Below, piece by piece: positions 49,119-58,465 of a DNA stretch of 64,000 nucleotides. Under the pieces are notes generated by a model that was given only the letters and a program-made list of their open reading frames with translations, was not told the origin of the DNA and ran no database searches. Numbering within the stretch: position 1 is the first letter of the stretch; each line of letters starts with the position of its first letter. Source of the DNA: Chitinophaga sedimenti (GTDB lineage: Bacteria > Bacteroidota > Bacteroidia > Chitinophagales > Chitinophagaceae); contig NZ_JAKUKA010000001.1 of assembly GCF_023156195.1 (NCBI RefSeq), positions 1,426,001 to 1,490,000 of the forward strand. Reading direction: 5' to 3'. The position numbers were made by a program, and so were the translations under genes.

Positions 49119-49808
49119 ATGAGCAACAGGATGAACGAGTTGGAGCGCAAGTTAAAAGACGCACAACTGAAGGCGGAACGACTGTTCCCGGAGGCGAAAG
49201 AGCGCGGTCTGCTCTGCGCCGGACAAACGGAGCGGGCCCTGAACACCAAAATGTACGAGTTGGCTGATGAACTGTTTGGGATCCACAAGTACTGGCACAA
49301 GCGGATTGTGCGCGCCGGTGTAAACACCCTGGCGCCTTACGATGAAAACCCGCCCGATTTACTGATTAAAGATGATGACATCATGTTCCCGGATTTCGGT
49401 CCCGTGTTCGAAGACTGGGAGGCCGACCTGGGCCGCACGTTCGTGCTGGGGTATAACCCGGACAAGCAGCGCCTCGGCAGGGATATTATCAGTGCCGGGA
49501 ACAGGGGCGATTACCTGCGCGCGCATCCTGGTATAACGGGAGCCGCTTTATATCAATATTCGGTAGAGCTGGCACAACGTTACGGATGGGAATTCGGTGG
49601 CACGATTGCCGGTCATATTATCGGTAACTTTCCACATAAAGAAATACTGGGAAGCGAAATAGAACACTACGTGCACCCGGACAATCATGTGCCGATGAAC
49701 ACGCCGGATAAATTCGGGCACCAGCGGCACTGGATTTATGAGCTTCATTTCGTAGACCGGAAGGCGGGGACAGGGGCATTTTATGAACAACTGGCAACGA
49801 TCGACTGA
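49119..49808 (+). CDS. M24 family metallopeptidase-like protein
   Basis: At 229 residues it has the pita-bread fold of M24 proteins. Two Asp ligands lie in MFPDFGPVFEDWEADLGRTF, His in GGTIAGHIIGNFPH, and Glu/His in HWIYELHFVD. Family members include methionine and X-Pro aminopeptidases. The N-terminal 55 residues form a helix pair (LERKLKDAQLKAERLFPEAK). It has no signal peptide. It is alone on its transcript and has its own promoter and terminator. The exact substrate is uncertain. Confidence 0.85.
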   Translation: MSNRMNELERKLKDAQLKAERLFPEAKERGLLCAGQTERALNTKMYELADELFGIHKYWHKRIVRAGVNTLAPYDENPPDLLIKDDDIMFPDFGPVFEDWEADLGRTFVLGYNPDKQRLGRDIISAGNRGDYLRAHPGITGAALYQYSVELAQRYGWEFGGTIAGHIIGNFPHKEILGSEIEHYVHPDNHVPMNTPDKFGHQRHWIYELHFVDRKAGTGAFYEQLATID

Positions 49809-49815
49809 CCCATAG

Positions 49816-49842
49816 AAAAGGCGCTGATGACAGCGCCTTTTT
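49816..49842. terminator. Bidirectional terminator
   Basis: AAAAGGCGCTG (49816-49826) pairs with CAGCGCCTTTT (49831-49841) around ATGA. It lies between the convergent M24 and ankyrin genes, with T-rich ends on both strands. Confidence 0.8.
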
Positions 49843-49845
49843 ACA

Positions 49846-50316
49846 TTATTTCAACAGCTTAAGAATCTCCTCGTCTTCTTCCCGGTCGCGGGCAATTTCG
49901 TAAGGCCTTTCGCCATTTACATCTTTCGCATTTTTATTGGCGCCGTGCTGGAGCAGCAGTTTTACCATATCGTATTGTTGTTCGCCTTCTGCCACCTGTA
50001 TGTGCAGCGGTGTTTCATCATCCATAGATTTTGCGTTTACGTCTGCACCCAGTTTAATGAGCGTTTCCGCTACTTCGGGATACAATACGATGTGCAGTGG
50101 CGTTAAGCCCTCATCGTTTTTCGCGTTCACGTCTGCGCCCAGTCCGGCCAGGTATGTGATCAGCTGCGGGTCTTCTGCCAGGGCAGCGGCGTGCATGATT
50201 GAAAATTCGTATTCATCTTTTTCTTTCAGCAGTTCCGGCTGAGCAGTGAGGATGGTTTTAACCAGCTCCATGTCGCCGATTTCTGCTGCGTGGTACAAAT
50301 CAAAGAATGTATGCAT
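49846..50316 (-). CDS. Ankyrin repeat protein
   Basis: 156 residues from ATG 50316 (MHTFFDLYHAAEIGD). Four ankyrin repeats are visible, ending with GADVNAKNDEGLTPLHIVL, GADVNAKSMDDETPLHIQVA and GANKNAKDVNGERPYEIAR. It has no signal peptide. Such small ankyrin proteins act as protein-binding modules. The partner is unknown. Single-gene unit. Confidence 0.9.
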   Translation of the reverse strand: MHTFFDLYHAAEIGDMELVKTILTAQPELLKEKDEYEFSIMHAAALAEDPQLITYLAGLGADVNAKNDEGLTPLHIVLYPEVAETLIKLGADVNAKSMDDETPLHIQVAEGEQQYDMVKLLLQHGANKNAKDVNGERPYEIARDREEDEEILKLLK

Positions 50317-50453
50317 GTAAGTGTCTATTTGCGGTAAATATAAGTTGCAGATGATTAAATCTATCAACCTGATATAGTTTTTACTAAAGATTAATGTTCC
50401 TGAGAGCTGGAATGGTCTTTGTGACGTTAGGGCATAGCTTTAATCTGTTTGTT

Positions 50454-51230
50454 ATGCAATACAAAGACAATAAACGCTCCCGGCCCCGTGCGGGCACATT
50501 GTACGAAAGCAGCCGCGTGATGAACGTGAGCAAAGCCGGACGCGTAGCTTCGTCTACCGCTGGCGCCATGCTGCTGTGGGGTGGCATTGGTGATTTTAGG
50601 AAATCGCCATTCAGTTCGCTGCTGAAAGTGGTATCCGGCAGTTACCTGCTGTACCGCGGCATCTCCGGCAACTGCCCGCTTTCCGCCATGTTCCTGGCCG
50701 ACGACGAGGTGCGGCATACCCCCGCGGTAAACATCCGCACGGAGTTTATCGTGAATAAACCCCGCCCCGAAGTATACCAGGCCTGGCGACAGCTCGAAAA
50801 CCTGCCCCGATTCATGAAACACCTGAAATCTGTCGACGTTGTAAGCGGCACGCATTCCCGGTGGACGGCCAAGCTGCCCGGTGGTTTCGGCGACTTTGTT
50901 TGGGACGCCGAAATCGTACTCGAAGAAACGAACAACGTGCTCGGCTGGCGCTCATTGCCGGATTCGATGATCGAGAATGCCGGCAAGGTGGTGTTCGAAG
51001 ACACAGAAGATGGCGGTACTCACCTCGAGGTAATTATCACTTACCGTCCGCCCGCAGGGCTGATCGGTACCGGTATTGCCAAATTGCTGAATCCCGCCTT
51101 CGAGAAGCTGGTGGAAGGCGATGTGCATAATTTTAGACAGTTCGTAGAAGAGGGAATCAGTATAAAGGATGTTCCCGAAAGGAAAACGACCTTTAGGAAC
51201 AAATCCAAAGAGGAAGGATTGACTTTATAA
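50454..51230 (+). CDS. Membrane-anchored SRPBCC protein
   Basis: About 258 residues starting at ATG 50454 (MQYKDNKRSRPRAGTL). The N-terminal part contains a short hydrophobic region (ASSTAGAMLLWGGIGDF, YLLYRGISGNCPLSAMFL) like the YgaP/DUF2892 membrane domain. The C-terminal half (TEFIVNKPRPEVYQAWRQLE, FMKHLKSVDVV, FEDTEDGGTHLEVIITYRPP) is an SRPBCC (polyketide cyclase/START-like) domain that binds a hydrophobic ligand. The combined architecture is common in bacteria. The ligand is unknown. Confidence 0.82.
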   Translation: MQYKDNKRSRPRAGTLYESSRVMNVSKAGRVASSTAGAMLLWGGIGDFRKSPFSSLLKVVSGSYLLYRGISGNCPLSAMFLADDEVRHTPAVNIRTEFIVNKPRPEVYQAWRQLENLPRFMKHLKSVDVVSGTHSRWTAKLPGGFGDFVWDAEIVLEETNNVLGWRSLPDSMIENAGKVVFEDTEDGGTHLEVIITYRPPAGLIGTGIAKLLNPAFEKLVEGDVHNFRQFVEEGISIKDVPERKTTFRNKSKEEGLTL

Positions 51231-51248
51231 GGTATTTAGTTTGATAAT

Positions 51249-51288
51249 AACCTCCCGGGCGCTTGTGCGGTCGGGAGGTTTTTTTTTG
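51249..51288 (+). terminator. Terminator after the SRPBCC gene
   Basis: AACCTCCCG (51249-51257) pairs with CGGGAGGTT (51272-51280) and is followed by a run of T. Confidence 0.75.
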
Positions 51289-51363
51289 CCCCCCTCGATA
51301 TACAAAAAGCAGCGTGCTTTCGCAACGCTGCCGATTACGGACGATGAACCCACACTACCTGGT

Positions 51364-52032
51364 TTATATGTCCGTAAGGCTGTTCGCCAATGCAATATCA
51401 TCCGTGTTCAATCCCGTGCTGTCGCACAGTTTCCAGAAGAGGCTCTGCGCAATGATCGCGGCGTCGAAGTCGCGGTGTTGGCGCGTGTCGTTTTCGTATA
51501 TGCGTTTTCGGCTAAACAGTGCGTAGAAGTTCTTTAAAGGGGCGTGTTCGTAAACCGGGCCGATACTGTAATGATCGTCCGACTCCGGCATATCGCGGCC
51601 GGCATTCATGCACAGTGCACCGATGCGGACGTGCATGTTGGCGGCGGCAGGTACGGTAAAGGTGATGGACTTCGGCACAAGTCCATTCTTTACAGTAGCC
51701 GAAGCGGCGACGAATACCAGTCCGGCCGGCAGGGTAAGTTTTATAGGGTGCAGTGTCGTATTCTGCAGGCTGATACAAAGGGCTACGCGGGCGTAACTCA
51801 TCCCGAAGCGCTGTGCTTCCGGCGTTTCACAGTTACCGCCGTGAATGCCTTGCAACTTAAGCCCTTCCGGCAGCCGGAATAACTCGCCCACGGGCTGGTC
51901 GTTGCCCGTACCCATTCCTGCGATCTGTACGCGGGCGGGCGGAGTGGGCCGCGCCGTCCGCACGGTTTTATCCTTTTCGCAGGCAGCTGTGGTGAGCAGC
52001 AAAATCGAAACGTAAGTTAATACCGTATTCAT
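51364..52032 (-). CDS. Hypothetical lipoprotein
   Basis: ATG 52032 starts a lipoprotein signal (MNTVLTYVSILLLTTAAC, with lipobox TAAC). The remaining 205 residues are beta-rich (GLKLQGIHGGNCETPEAQRF, and TLPAGLVFVAASATVKNG) and end in a helix (LCDSTGLNTDDIALANSLTDI). I do not recognise the family. It is probably outer-membrane attached. An open frame extends upstream to 52200 but the lipoprotein start is more plausible. Confidence 0.7.
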   Translation of the reverse strand: MNTVLTYVSILLLTTAACEKDKTVRTARPTPPARVQIAGMGTGNDQPVGELFRLPEGLKLQGIHGGNCETPEAQRFGMSYARVALCISLQNTTLHPIKLTLPAGLVFVAASATVKNGLVPKSITFTVPAAANMHVRIGALCMNAGRDMPESDDHYSIGPVYEHAPLKNFYALFSRKRIYENDTRQHRDFDAAIIAQSLFWKLCDSTGLNTDDIALANSLTDI

Positions 52033-52219
52033 CAGCAAAAGGTTTTTGGGGGTTACCGCGAATGAATGTGCAACAAATTTGCCCATATTTGCCGGTTTGT
52101 GCAAGATTTGCCCGAATGAACTGCCGGAATTTGTGATTGAACTGCACATATTTTGATTAGCGGGTAACAGACGCCGATTTAATCGTACTTTTGCAGCCAT
52201 TTTTAATACTTATTTCAAG

Positions 52220-52675
52220 ATGATTGCATCTAAAGGCAGGGTGGTAACGATTACCTACATCATAAAGGACGGACAGGGTAACTTATTGGATAACAACGAC
52301 GAACAGCCGGTTTCGTACGTCCAGGGCGCTAATAAACTGCTGCCCGGACTCGAACGCGCACTCGAAAACAAACAGGCGGGCGACGCCGTTGTGGTAAAAC
52401 TGCAGCCGGAGGAAGCCTTCGGCCAGCGGGTAGATAACCTTATCCGCACCCTGCGGCTGCAGGACCTCGAAATAGGTGACACTCCCCTGGAACCAGGCGA
52501 AATCATCACCCTGGGAGAAGAAGAAGGCGGCTGGATCGTAACAGCGATCGAAGACGACACCGTATACCTCGACGGAAACGACCCATGGGCGGGTAAAACG
52601 CTCCACATTTCGGCGAACGTGCTGGCAGTAAGGGAAGGTTCGCAGCGGGAGATATCGAAGGGGGAAGTGGAATAA
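52220..52675 (+). CDS. SlyD-like FKBP-type peptidyl-prolyl isomerase
   Basis: 151 residues. The FKBP core with an inserted flap is seen in VTITYIIKDGQGNLLDNN, YVQGANKLLPGLERALENKQ and VVKLQPEEAFGQRVDNLI. It ends with NDPWAGKTLHI, a variant of the usual NHPLAGKTL. There is no His-rich metal tail. Predicted as a cytoplasmic folding catalyst or chaperone. TACTTTTG at 52186-52193 is a possible -7 element, but no matching upstream box lies at the right distance. Confidence 0.88.
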   Translation: MIASKGRVVTITYIIKDGQGNLLDNNDEQPVSYVQGANKLLPGLERALENKQAGDAVVVKLQPEEAFGQRVDNLIRTLRLQDLEIGDTPLEPGEIITLGEEEGGWIVTAIEDDTVYLDGNDPWAGKTLHISANVLAVREGSQREISKGEVE

Positions 52676-52777
52676 AACACAAGCCCCCGCAACCAGCCAC
52701 ACAGCGCGCCGCAATGGCGAGCAAAGCACTTCACAGTTAGTCGCGAGGGGCATCCCAGTTCTAAGCAGTCATGTCTT

Positions 52778-53412
52778 TTATTTATATTCTTTCGCCAGTT
52801 CCTGGTAAATATTCTCTCCCAATCCGGGTCCAGGGGCGACTTGGGCTCAAATGACGCGAACTTTTCGGCCGTTTGCTCCACTACTGGTTTCGCTTTCTTT
52901 TTACCACCGCCAAACATGGTAGGGGTATGATATATCACTAAAGCTTTTACAAGATATGCCCTGGGGTTACCGGGATTGGCCGTGATGGCCCGTTCCGCAT
53001 ACTTCCTGCTCTCTGCTCCCAGCGTTACGCCGCGGGAGTTTTTGGCATTGATGCGGGCGCTGAGCCAGTAGGCCATCAGGGTGAGGGTTTCTGAATGCGT
53101 AGGTTGCAGGGCGAGCGCCTTTTTTACATAGGGCTCCGCTTTATCGCAAAGGGCTTCGGAATTATCGGCTTTAAAAGAGGCCTGCGTATTTGCCCATCCC
53201 GCGTAGTATTGTAACAACCACTCATTGGGGTGTTCCTTCGCCATGCTGGATATTTTATCCGCAGTCTGTTGCCATACGCCAACCGACGTGCTGCTATTCA
53301 GGGTTTTGATGTCGCCGGACAATTCCCCCTGCCAATCCGCGGGTTTGTCCTGGGCGGTAAGGGTGAGGCTCAACAACAGGAAGGATAGTAAATGTGTAAT
53401 CTTGTTCCTCAT
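52778..53412 (-). CDS. Secreted TPR-like protein, frameshifted
   Basis: ATG 53412 starts MRNKITHLLSFLLLSLTLTAQ, a signal peptide. The following 190 residues include helical repeat patterns of the TPR kind (EWLLQYYAGWANTQASFKAD, AEPYVKKALALQPTHSETLT, AERAITANPGNPRAYLVKAL). One missing G near 52822 restores DWGENIYQELAKEYK, and the stop lies at 52778-52780. It may be a periplasmic scaffold. It is a single gene, with a terminator between it and the upstream beta-barrel gene. Confidence 0.72.
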
Positions 53413-53462
53413 AATCTCGGGTTTTCGTGAACTATCTATACAAAGGCCAATTACGTACCAAA

Positions 53463-53497
53463 ACAAAAATGCCGCCCCGTTTAAGGTAGCGGCATTT
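53463..53497 (-). terminator. Terminator after the beta-barrel protein gene
   Basis: On the minus strand AAATGCCGC pairs with GCGGCATTT around a loop and is followed by TTTTG, giving a stem with a T run. It separates the beta-barrel gene from the TPR gene. Confidence 0.65.
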
Positions 53498-53524
53498 CTT
53501 TTGGGGAAATAAACGTGATGAATA

Positions 53525-54094
53525 TTAGAATTTGAAGCTGATGCCCAGTTTAGTCCAGGTTACATCGTAACCTACCTCGGCAAAAGCAGAGATGTTGCTG
53601 GCAAAGTAGTAACGGCCGCCCACGATTACGCTGCCGTAGAAGTGCGTGTAACGCTCTTTTACATCTTCTTCGATCCATTTGGACCGGTAGTTTTCGAAAC
53701 GCAGACCTGTTTGTACACCACCGTACACATCATATTTTTCCGTGTTCAGTTGCTCCCAGTGATAAGTACCGCGGATGCCAATAACGGTATTCGCGTACTT
53801 GGTTTTGAAAGAATCACCCTCATAGTCGTTATACTTATGAGTGATGTTGCGGTAGCTGATGATACCGCCCACAGCGAGCAAACCGGGACCCAGTTCTTTC
53901 GGGATCACCCGTTCAAAGGCCACGCTAACAGCGGGGAAGCCTTTAAAGCCGGAGCCATAGGCATAAGCAGAGCCAAATCCAATGCCCACGTTCACGAGGT
54001 TGTCGCCTCCTTTTAACTGAGCTTCTGCCTGGGGGATAGATAAGCCAACAATGAATGCGGCTGCGAGCGCGATGCGCTTTACATACATGTTCAT
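53525..54094 (-). CDS. Outer-membrane beta-barrel protein
   Basis: 189 residues with a signal peptide (MNMYVKRIALAAAFIVGLSIPQAEAQ). The rest is a series of amphipathic strands with Tyr/Phe-rich turns (YHWEQLNTEKYDVYGGVQTG, and FAEVGYDVTWTKLGISFKF). The C-terminal Phe fits barrel recognition. It resembles the small OmpA/OmpW-like barrels of Bacteroidota. TACTTTTG lies upstream at 54143-54150 but lacks an obvious second box. Ligand unknown. Confidence 0.82.
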   Translation of the reverse strand: MNMYVKRIALAAAFIVGLSIPQAEAQLKGGDNLVNVGIGFGSAYAYGSGFKGFPAVSVAFERVIPKELGPGLLAVGGIISYRNITHKYNDYEGDSFKTKYANTVIGIRGTYHWEQLNTEKYDVYGGVQTGLRFENYRSKWIEEDVKERYTHFYGSVIVGGRYYFASNISAFAEVGYDVTWTKLGISFKF

Positions 54095-54205
54095 GATTCA
54101 GGAATTATTGAGGTTTTTAAGTGTATTCCGTCGATTGCGATGCAAAAGTAACAGGACACACGCCGGGTTCCTTCAGTAGTAATACGGAGAATTTGAAATG
54201 CGTGT

Positions 54206-55397
54206 TTATTGGAGATACTGCCGCGCTGCCGCCTGCATCCGGGCATCTTCAAGATAGGATTTGGCCCTCGGTGTATTGGGATCCAGGCGGATGGCCTTAT
54301 TCAGGAAGGCGATGGCCGCGCCATAGTGTAAGGTTTTCAGGTAATACAAGCCTAAGTTCCTATAGGCATATGCGTTAGAAGGATCGAGTTCCGGCTGTGC
54401 GCAATCATGCGGCGGCCTTCCTCCAGTTCATTCTGCATCAGGTGCGTATAACCCCGGTTGTCGTATGCCAGCGCCAGTTGGGGGCCAGGTCTATCGCTTT
54501 TTCCAGGTAGACGGATGCTTCCGCATAGTCGCCGTTTTCCGCCAGTTCATAGCCAAGGTTATTCAATACTGCCGCATTTTCGGGATCTACGGCCAATGCC
54601 TGGCGATAGTGTTTTACGGCCTGTTCACCATCATTGTTACGGCTGGCCAGGCAGCCCGCATGAAAGTGATCGGTCGCATCAAAGCTGGATATCTTACGCA
54701 AATGATCGAGACAACGCGCGGCCTCTTCATGTTGTTTGTCGAGCAGCAATGCGCTGCATAAGGCACGCAATACGATCTCGTTCGAAAAGCCCTGTTGTAC
54801 GATATAATTCAATTCAATCGCCGCATCGCGATAGTTCTCCTCACTATAATGCCGGTGCGCCGCGTGCAGGTGCGGATGAAAGTGGCGCGTGCGGATAGTG
54901 AACAAAATCATATAGCCATCATTGTAAAAACGCTGGCGGCCATTTTTGTCCTTCATGCTGCGCGGTACGAGATTCATCAGCAGGTCGATCACGGCAAATG
55001 CCAGCACGGTAAAGCCGATAAGCGACAACGCGCGATGATCGTTATATACCAATATCAAACTTAAAGAAACAACAGCGAGCAAAAGAGAGAAAACAGCGCC
55101 GCCGAAAAGGATCACCAATTGCTGGCGATAGCTGCTTTCCGCCTGCGAACCGCGACAGAGACCAGCGGGCTTCATCAGCAGTAAAGGCGTTAGGCGGATG
55201 TATAAATGTAAGCGGCCCATTTTAAATTGAACCGATTTTTCAACGTCGTTAAATGAACCGATAAACATGTCTACTTTCCCTTGCCTGTTGAACAGCAACA
55301 TCGGGATAGCATGGCCCAGCTCGTGGAAAAATGTGGTGACGGGATTGATGACCACAATTAACAGATAAATTACGGTAAAGGTCATTACGATCGTCAT
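54206..55397 (-). CDS. M50-like membrane metalloprotease fused to TPR repeats, frameshifted
   Basis: The first frame starts at ATG 55397. It has several membrane helices with the zinc motif HELGH in TTFFHELGHAIPML, and a later NLVPRSMKDKNG in place of the NPDG turn. From about residue 190, TPR repeats follow (YSEENYRDAAIELNYIVQQG, AVKHYRQALAVDPENAAVLN, EASVYLEKAIDLAPN). Two frame breaks near 54470 and 54405 leave the last repeats in other frames (MQNELEEGRRMIAQ, then GAAIAFLNKAIRLDPN, ending MQAAARQYLQ). It is probably an inner-membrane protease whose TPR domain recognises substrate. That is inference. Confidence 0.8.
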
Positions 55398-55517
55398 AGG
55401 TAATTTTTTATCCGGTTAGTGGAATTTACAACTAAGATGCGTAATTCCGCATTTTCCATAGTCAAAATAATGTTAAAATATTTAATATATATCGTATTGA
55501 TATCAGTATCAAGGTAT

Positions 55518-55548
55518 TTTGTCAGAATACGGGGAGCGGGTATCTTTG
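55518..55548 (+). promoter_or_regulatory. Bacteroidota-type promoter for the exonuclease-GIY gene
   Basis: TTTG (55518-55521), a 19-nt spacer and TATCTTTG (55541-55548) match the consensus exactly. ATG 55556 lies only 7 nt beyond the second box, so the mRNA would be nearly leaderless. Confidence 0.7.
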
Positions 55549-55555
55549 TTGTCCC

Positions 55556-56919
55556 ATGTATGCAATTGTCGATATAGAAACTACGGGAGGGCACGCGAGT
55601 GCCAGCGGCATAACGGAGGTGGCTATTTTTATTTCGGACGGCATCCGGTGGTAGATCAATACCAGACCCTGGTTAACCCTGGCGTAAAAATCCCTGCTTA
55701 TATTACCGCCCTTACCGGCATCACCAATGAAATGGTGGCGGATGCGCCTTATTTTGAAGATGTGGCGGGCGAGATTTATGCCTTCCTGAAAGACCACATT
55801 TTCGTGGCGCACCATGTTAATTTTGATCATTCTTTCCTGAAATTCCACCTGGCGCATTACGGCTACGACCTGAACGTCAGAAAGTTGTGCACGGTACGAC
55901 TGAGCCGCAAGATATTCCCGGGATTTCCTTCTTATAGTCTGGGTAATCTTTGCCAGCAACTGCGCGTGCCCCTGGTGAACCGTCACCGTGCGGGCGGCGA
56001 TGCGGAGGCTACCGCCAAACTGTTTGCCATGCTCGTGGAGGCCGATGTGAACGGCGCTATCGCCGCCGCACTGAAGCCAAGTTCCAAAGAGCAGTTCCTG
56101 CCACCTAACCTGCCGGTGGAACAGGTACGCGCATTACCGGCGCAACCGGGCGTGTACTACTTCCACGACGAAAAGGGCAAGGTGATTTATGTAGGTAAAG
56201 CGAAGAATATCAGCAAACGCGTTAACAGCCACTTTACGGGCAACAATGCCGGCAGGCAGCGGCAGGAGTTTATGCGCAACATCCACAGCATCAGTTTTGA
56301 GCCCACCGGTACCGAGTTGATGGCTTTTATCCTCGAATCGGTAGAGATCAAACGCCTGTGGCCGGCCTATAATTATTCACAGAAAAGGGTAGAGGCCCGT
56401 TTCGGTTTTTACCTGTTCGAAGACCAGCAGGGTTACCTGCGCCTGGCCATCGAAAAACGCCGCAAACATACCGTCCCGCTCTTCAGCTTCAACCTGATGC
56501 TGGATGGCCGCAACCGCCTGAAACAGCTCGTCGCTAAATTCGAACTGTGCCCAAAACTCTGTTTCCTGCAAACGGACCCGAATTGTGTTGGCCGGGCAGA
56601 CCATTCCTGCCATGGCGCCTGCGAAAAGCAGGAAACGCCGGAAACGTACAACCAACGCGTACTGGAAGCCATCCGGCACCTGCAGGACGAACAGCCTTCG
56701 TACGTGATCATGGGCAACGGCCGTGGCGTGGGAGAACAAAGTTGTGTATTGATGGAACGCGGCAAGTTCTACGGCATGGGGTACGTTACCCGCGATATGG
56801 CCGTGACCAGTGTTGAAATGTTAAAAGACTTCCTGACACCTTACCCGGAGAACGAGTACATCCTGAACCTTATCCGGCAATATGCAGTCACTAAAGGCCT
56901 GAGCAGTTTAACGGCCTGA
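55556..56919 (+). CDS. DnaQ-like exonuclease fused to a GIY-YIG endonuclease, frameshifted
   Basis: ATG 55556 opens the DEDD exonuclease motif MYAIVDIETTGGHASASGIT. The first frame ends after SDGIR. One missing G near 55647 restores VVDQYQTLVNPGVKIPAYIT. The later exonuclease motifs are VAHHVNFDHSF and HRAGGDAEATAKLF. A GIY-YIG nuclease domain follows (LPAQPGVYYFHDEKGKVIYV, then GKAKNISKRVNSHF). The C-terminal 200 residues contain a conserved Cys cluster (CPKLCF, CVGRADHSCHGACEK). This exonuclease-UvrC-like fusion is known in several phyla and may act in excision repair or processing. Confidence 0.88.
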
Positions 56920-56940
56920 CGGAACCATACTGTATTCACG

Positions 56941-56969
56941 AGGTGCGGCCTTCGGGTCGCGCCTTTTTT
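56941..56969 (+). terminator. UUCG-loop terminator after the exonuclease gene
   Basis: AGGTGCGGCC pairs with GGTCGCGCCT (two G-T pairs) around a TTCG tetraloop and is followed by a T run. Positions run from 56941 to about 56969. Confidence 0.8.
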
Positions 56970-57066
56970 GTGCGTAAAACTGACGTTTCTCAGTCGCTGC
57001 TTTGAGCGAAGTCTTTTATTGCCGGTGTGGCCATTGGTACCTTTATACCACGTTAAACATACTGTC

Positions 57067-58418
57067 ATGAAAATACAACAGTTCGAAGACCGGCCACTGG
57101 CGCACTATTCTTACGCCATCCTGAGCGAAAAAGAAGCAGAAGTAGTATTGATCGACCCATCGCGCGACATCACCCCCTACCTGCAGTTTGCCCTGGCGCA
57201 CAAAGCACGCATTACCGCGGTGATCGAAACCCACCCGCATGCCGACTTTGTGAGCGGTCACCTGGAGCTGCACCGCGCAACCGGCGCTACACTCTACATC
57301 TCTAAAATAGCAGGCGCTTATTATCCGCATACCACGTTCGACGATGGCGACGAAATCAGCATCGGCGAAATCAAATTAAAGGCGCTGAATACGCCCGGTC
57401 ACTCGCCGGACAGTATTTCCATCCTTTTGGAAGAAAACGGCGAAAACAAGGCCGTATTCACCGGCGACACCCTGTTCGTTGGCGATGTGGGCCGCCCCGA
57501 TTTGCGTGAGCAGGCGGGTAACATTACGGCCGACCGGAACAAACAGGCCGCACAGCTGTATCATTCCCTCCGGGAGAAGCTGGCTGTATTGGAAGACGAG
57601 GTGATCGTATACCCCGCGCATGGCGCAGGCTCCCTCTGCGGCAAAGCCCGGGTAAAGAAAGCAGCAGCACCATCGGCACCGAGAAGGCCGGCAACTGGGC
57701 TTTCCAGGATATGAGCGAAAGAGCATTCGTGGCTGCCCTGAACAGCGAGCAGCCTTTCGTGCCCGCTTATTTTCCCTATGATGTGATGGTGAACCTTAAA
57801 GGCGCTTGCGCACTCGCCGATGCTTTATTGCATGTGCCTTTGGCGCAAGATGAAGTTGAAACGGACAAAGGCCTGCCCATCATCGACGCCCGCCCTTCCC
57901 GCTTATTCAGGCAGGGCTACTTAGCCGGCGCTATTAACCTGCAGGAAGGCAACGGCTTTGAAACCTGGCTCGGCACGTTCGTGAAACCCGGCACCGCGTT
58001 TTACCTGGTGGCAGCATCCCACGAAAAGCTCCGCGAACTGATGGGCCGCGCCGCCAAGATCGGTTATGAACCGTTCATTAAACAGGCATTCGTCTTACAG
58101 GGCCCCGTACAAATGGACGTGCTGGACATCGAAGACCTGAAAATGTATGAAGACGACTACACGATCATCGACGTACGCAACGCCTCCGAAGCCGCGGCAC
58201 AGCCAGTCTTCACGCATGCGATCAACATTCCGCTGAGTGAATTGCAGGAAAGGGCCCGGTTAATTCCCATTCATAAACCCGTAGTGGTGCATTGCGCCGG
58301 CGGTTACCGCAGCGCGGCAGGCAGCAGCATTATCGCGAATGCGCTGCGTGGTAAAACAAAAGTGTACGACCTCGGTGAAGCGGTCAAACAGTTCACCGCG
58401 CTGGCAGTACATCCTTAA
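57067..58418 (+). CDS. CstB-like persulfide dioxygenase-rhodanese fusion, frameshifted
   Basis: About 450 residues in three parts, the same plan as CstB. The N-terminal MBL-fold persulfide dioxygenase holds ETHPHADFVSGHLEL, TPGHSPDSIS, FTGDTLFVGDVGRPDL and YPAHGAGSLCG, with iron ligands among the His and Asp. A middle rhodanese-like part (PIIDARPSRLFRQGYLAGAI) has no active Cys. The last part is a catalytic rhodanese with VHCAGGYRSAAGSS. One missing C near 57652 restores GKESSSTIGTEKAGNW. It would oxidise persulfides to thiosulfate-level products, detoxifying sulfide. No CsoR-like repressor is in view. Confidence 0.88.
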
Positions 58419-58430
58419 TCACCTATAAGC

Positions 58431-58460
58431 AAGGGCGGCCCGGGACAGGTGGTCGCCCTT
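58431..58460. terminator. Possible terminator
   Basis: AAGGGCGGCC (58431-58440) can pair with GGTCGCCCTT (58451-58460) with one G-T pair and a 10-nt loop. It lies between convergent genes. There is no clear T run, so confidence is low. Confidence 0.4.
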
Positions 58461-58465
58461 CACTA

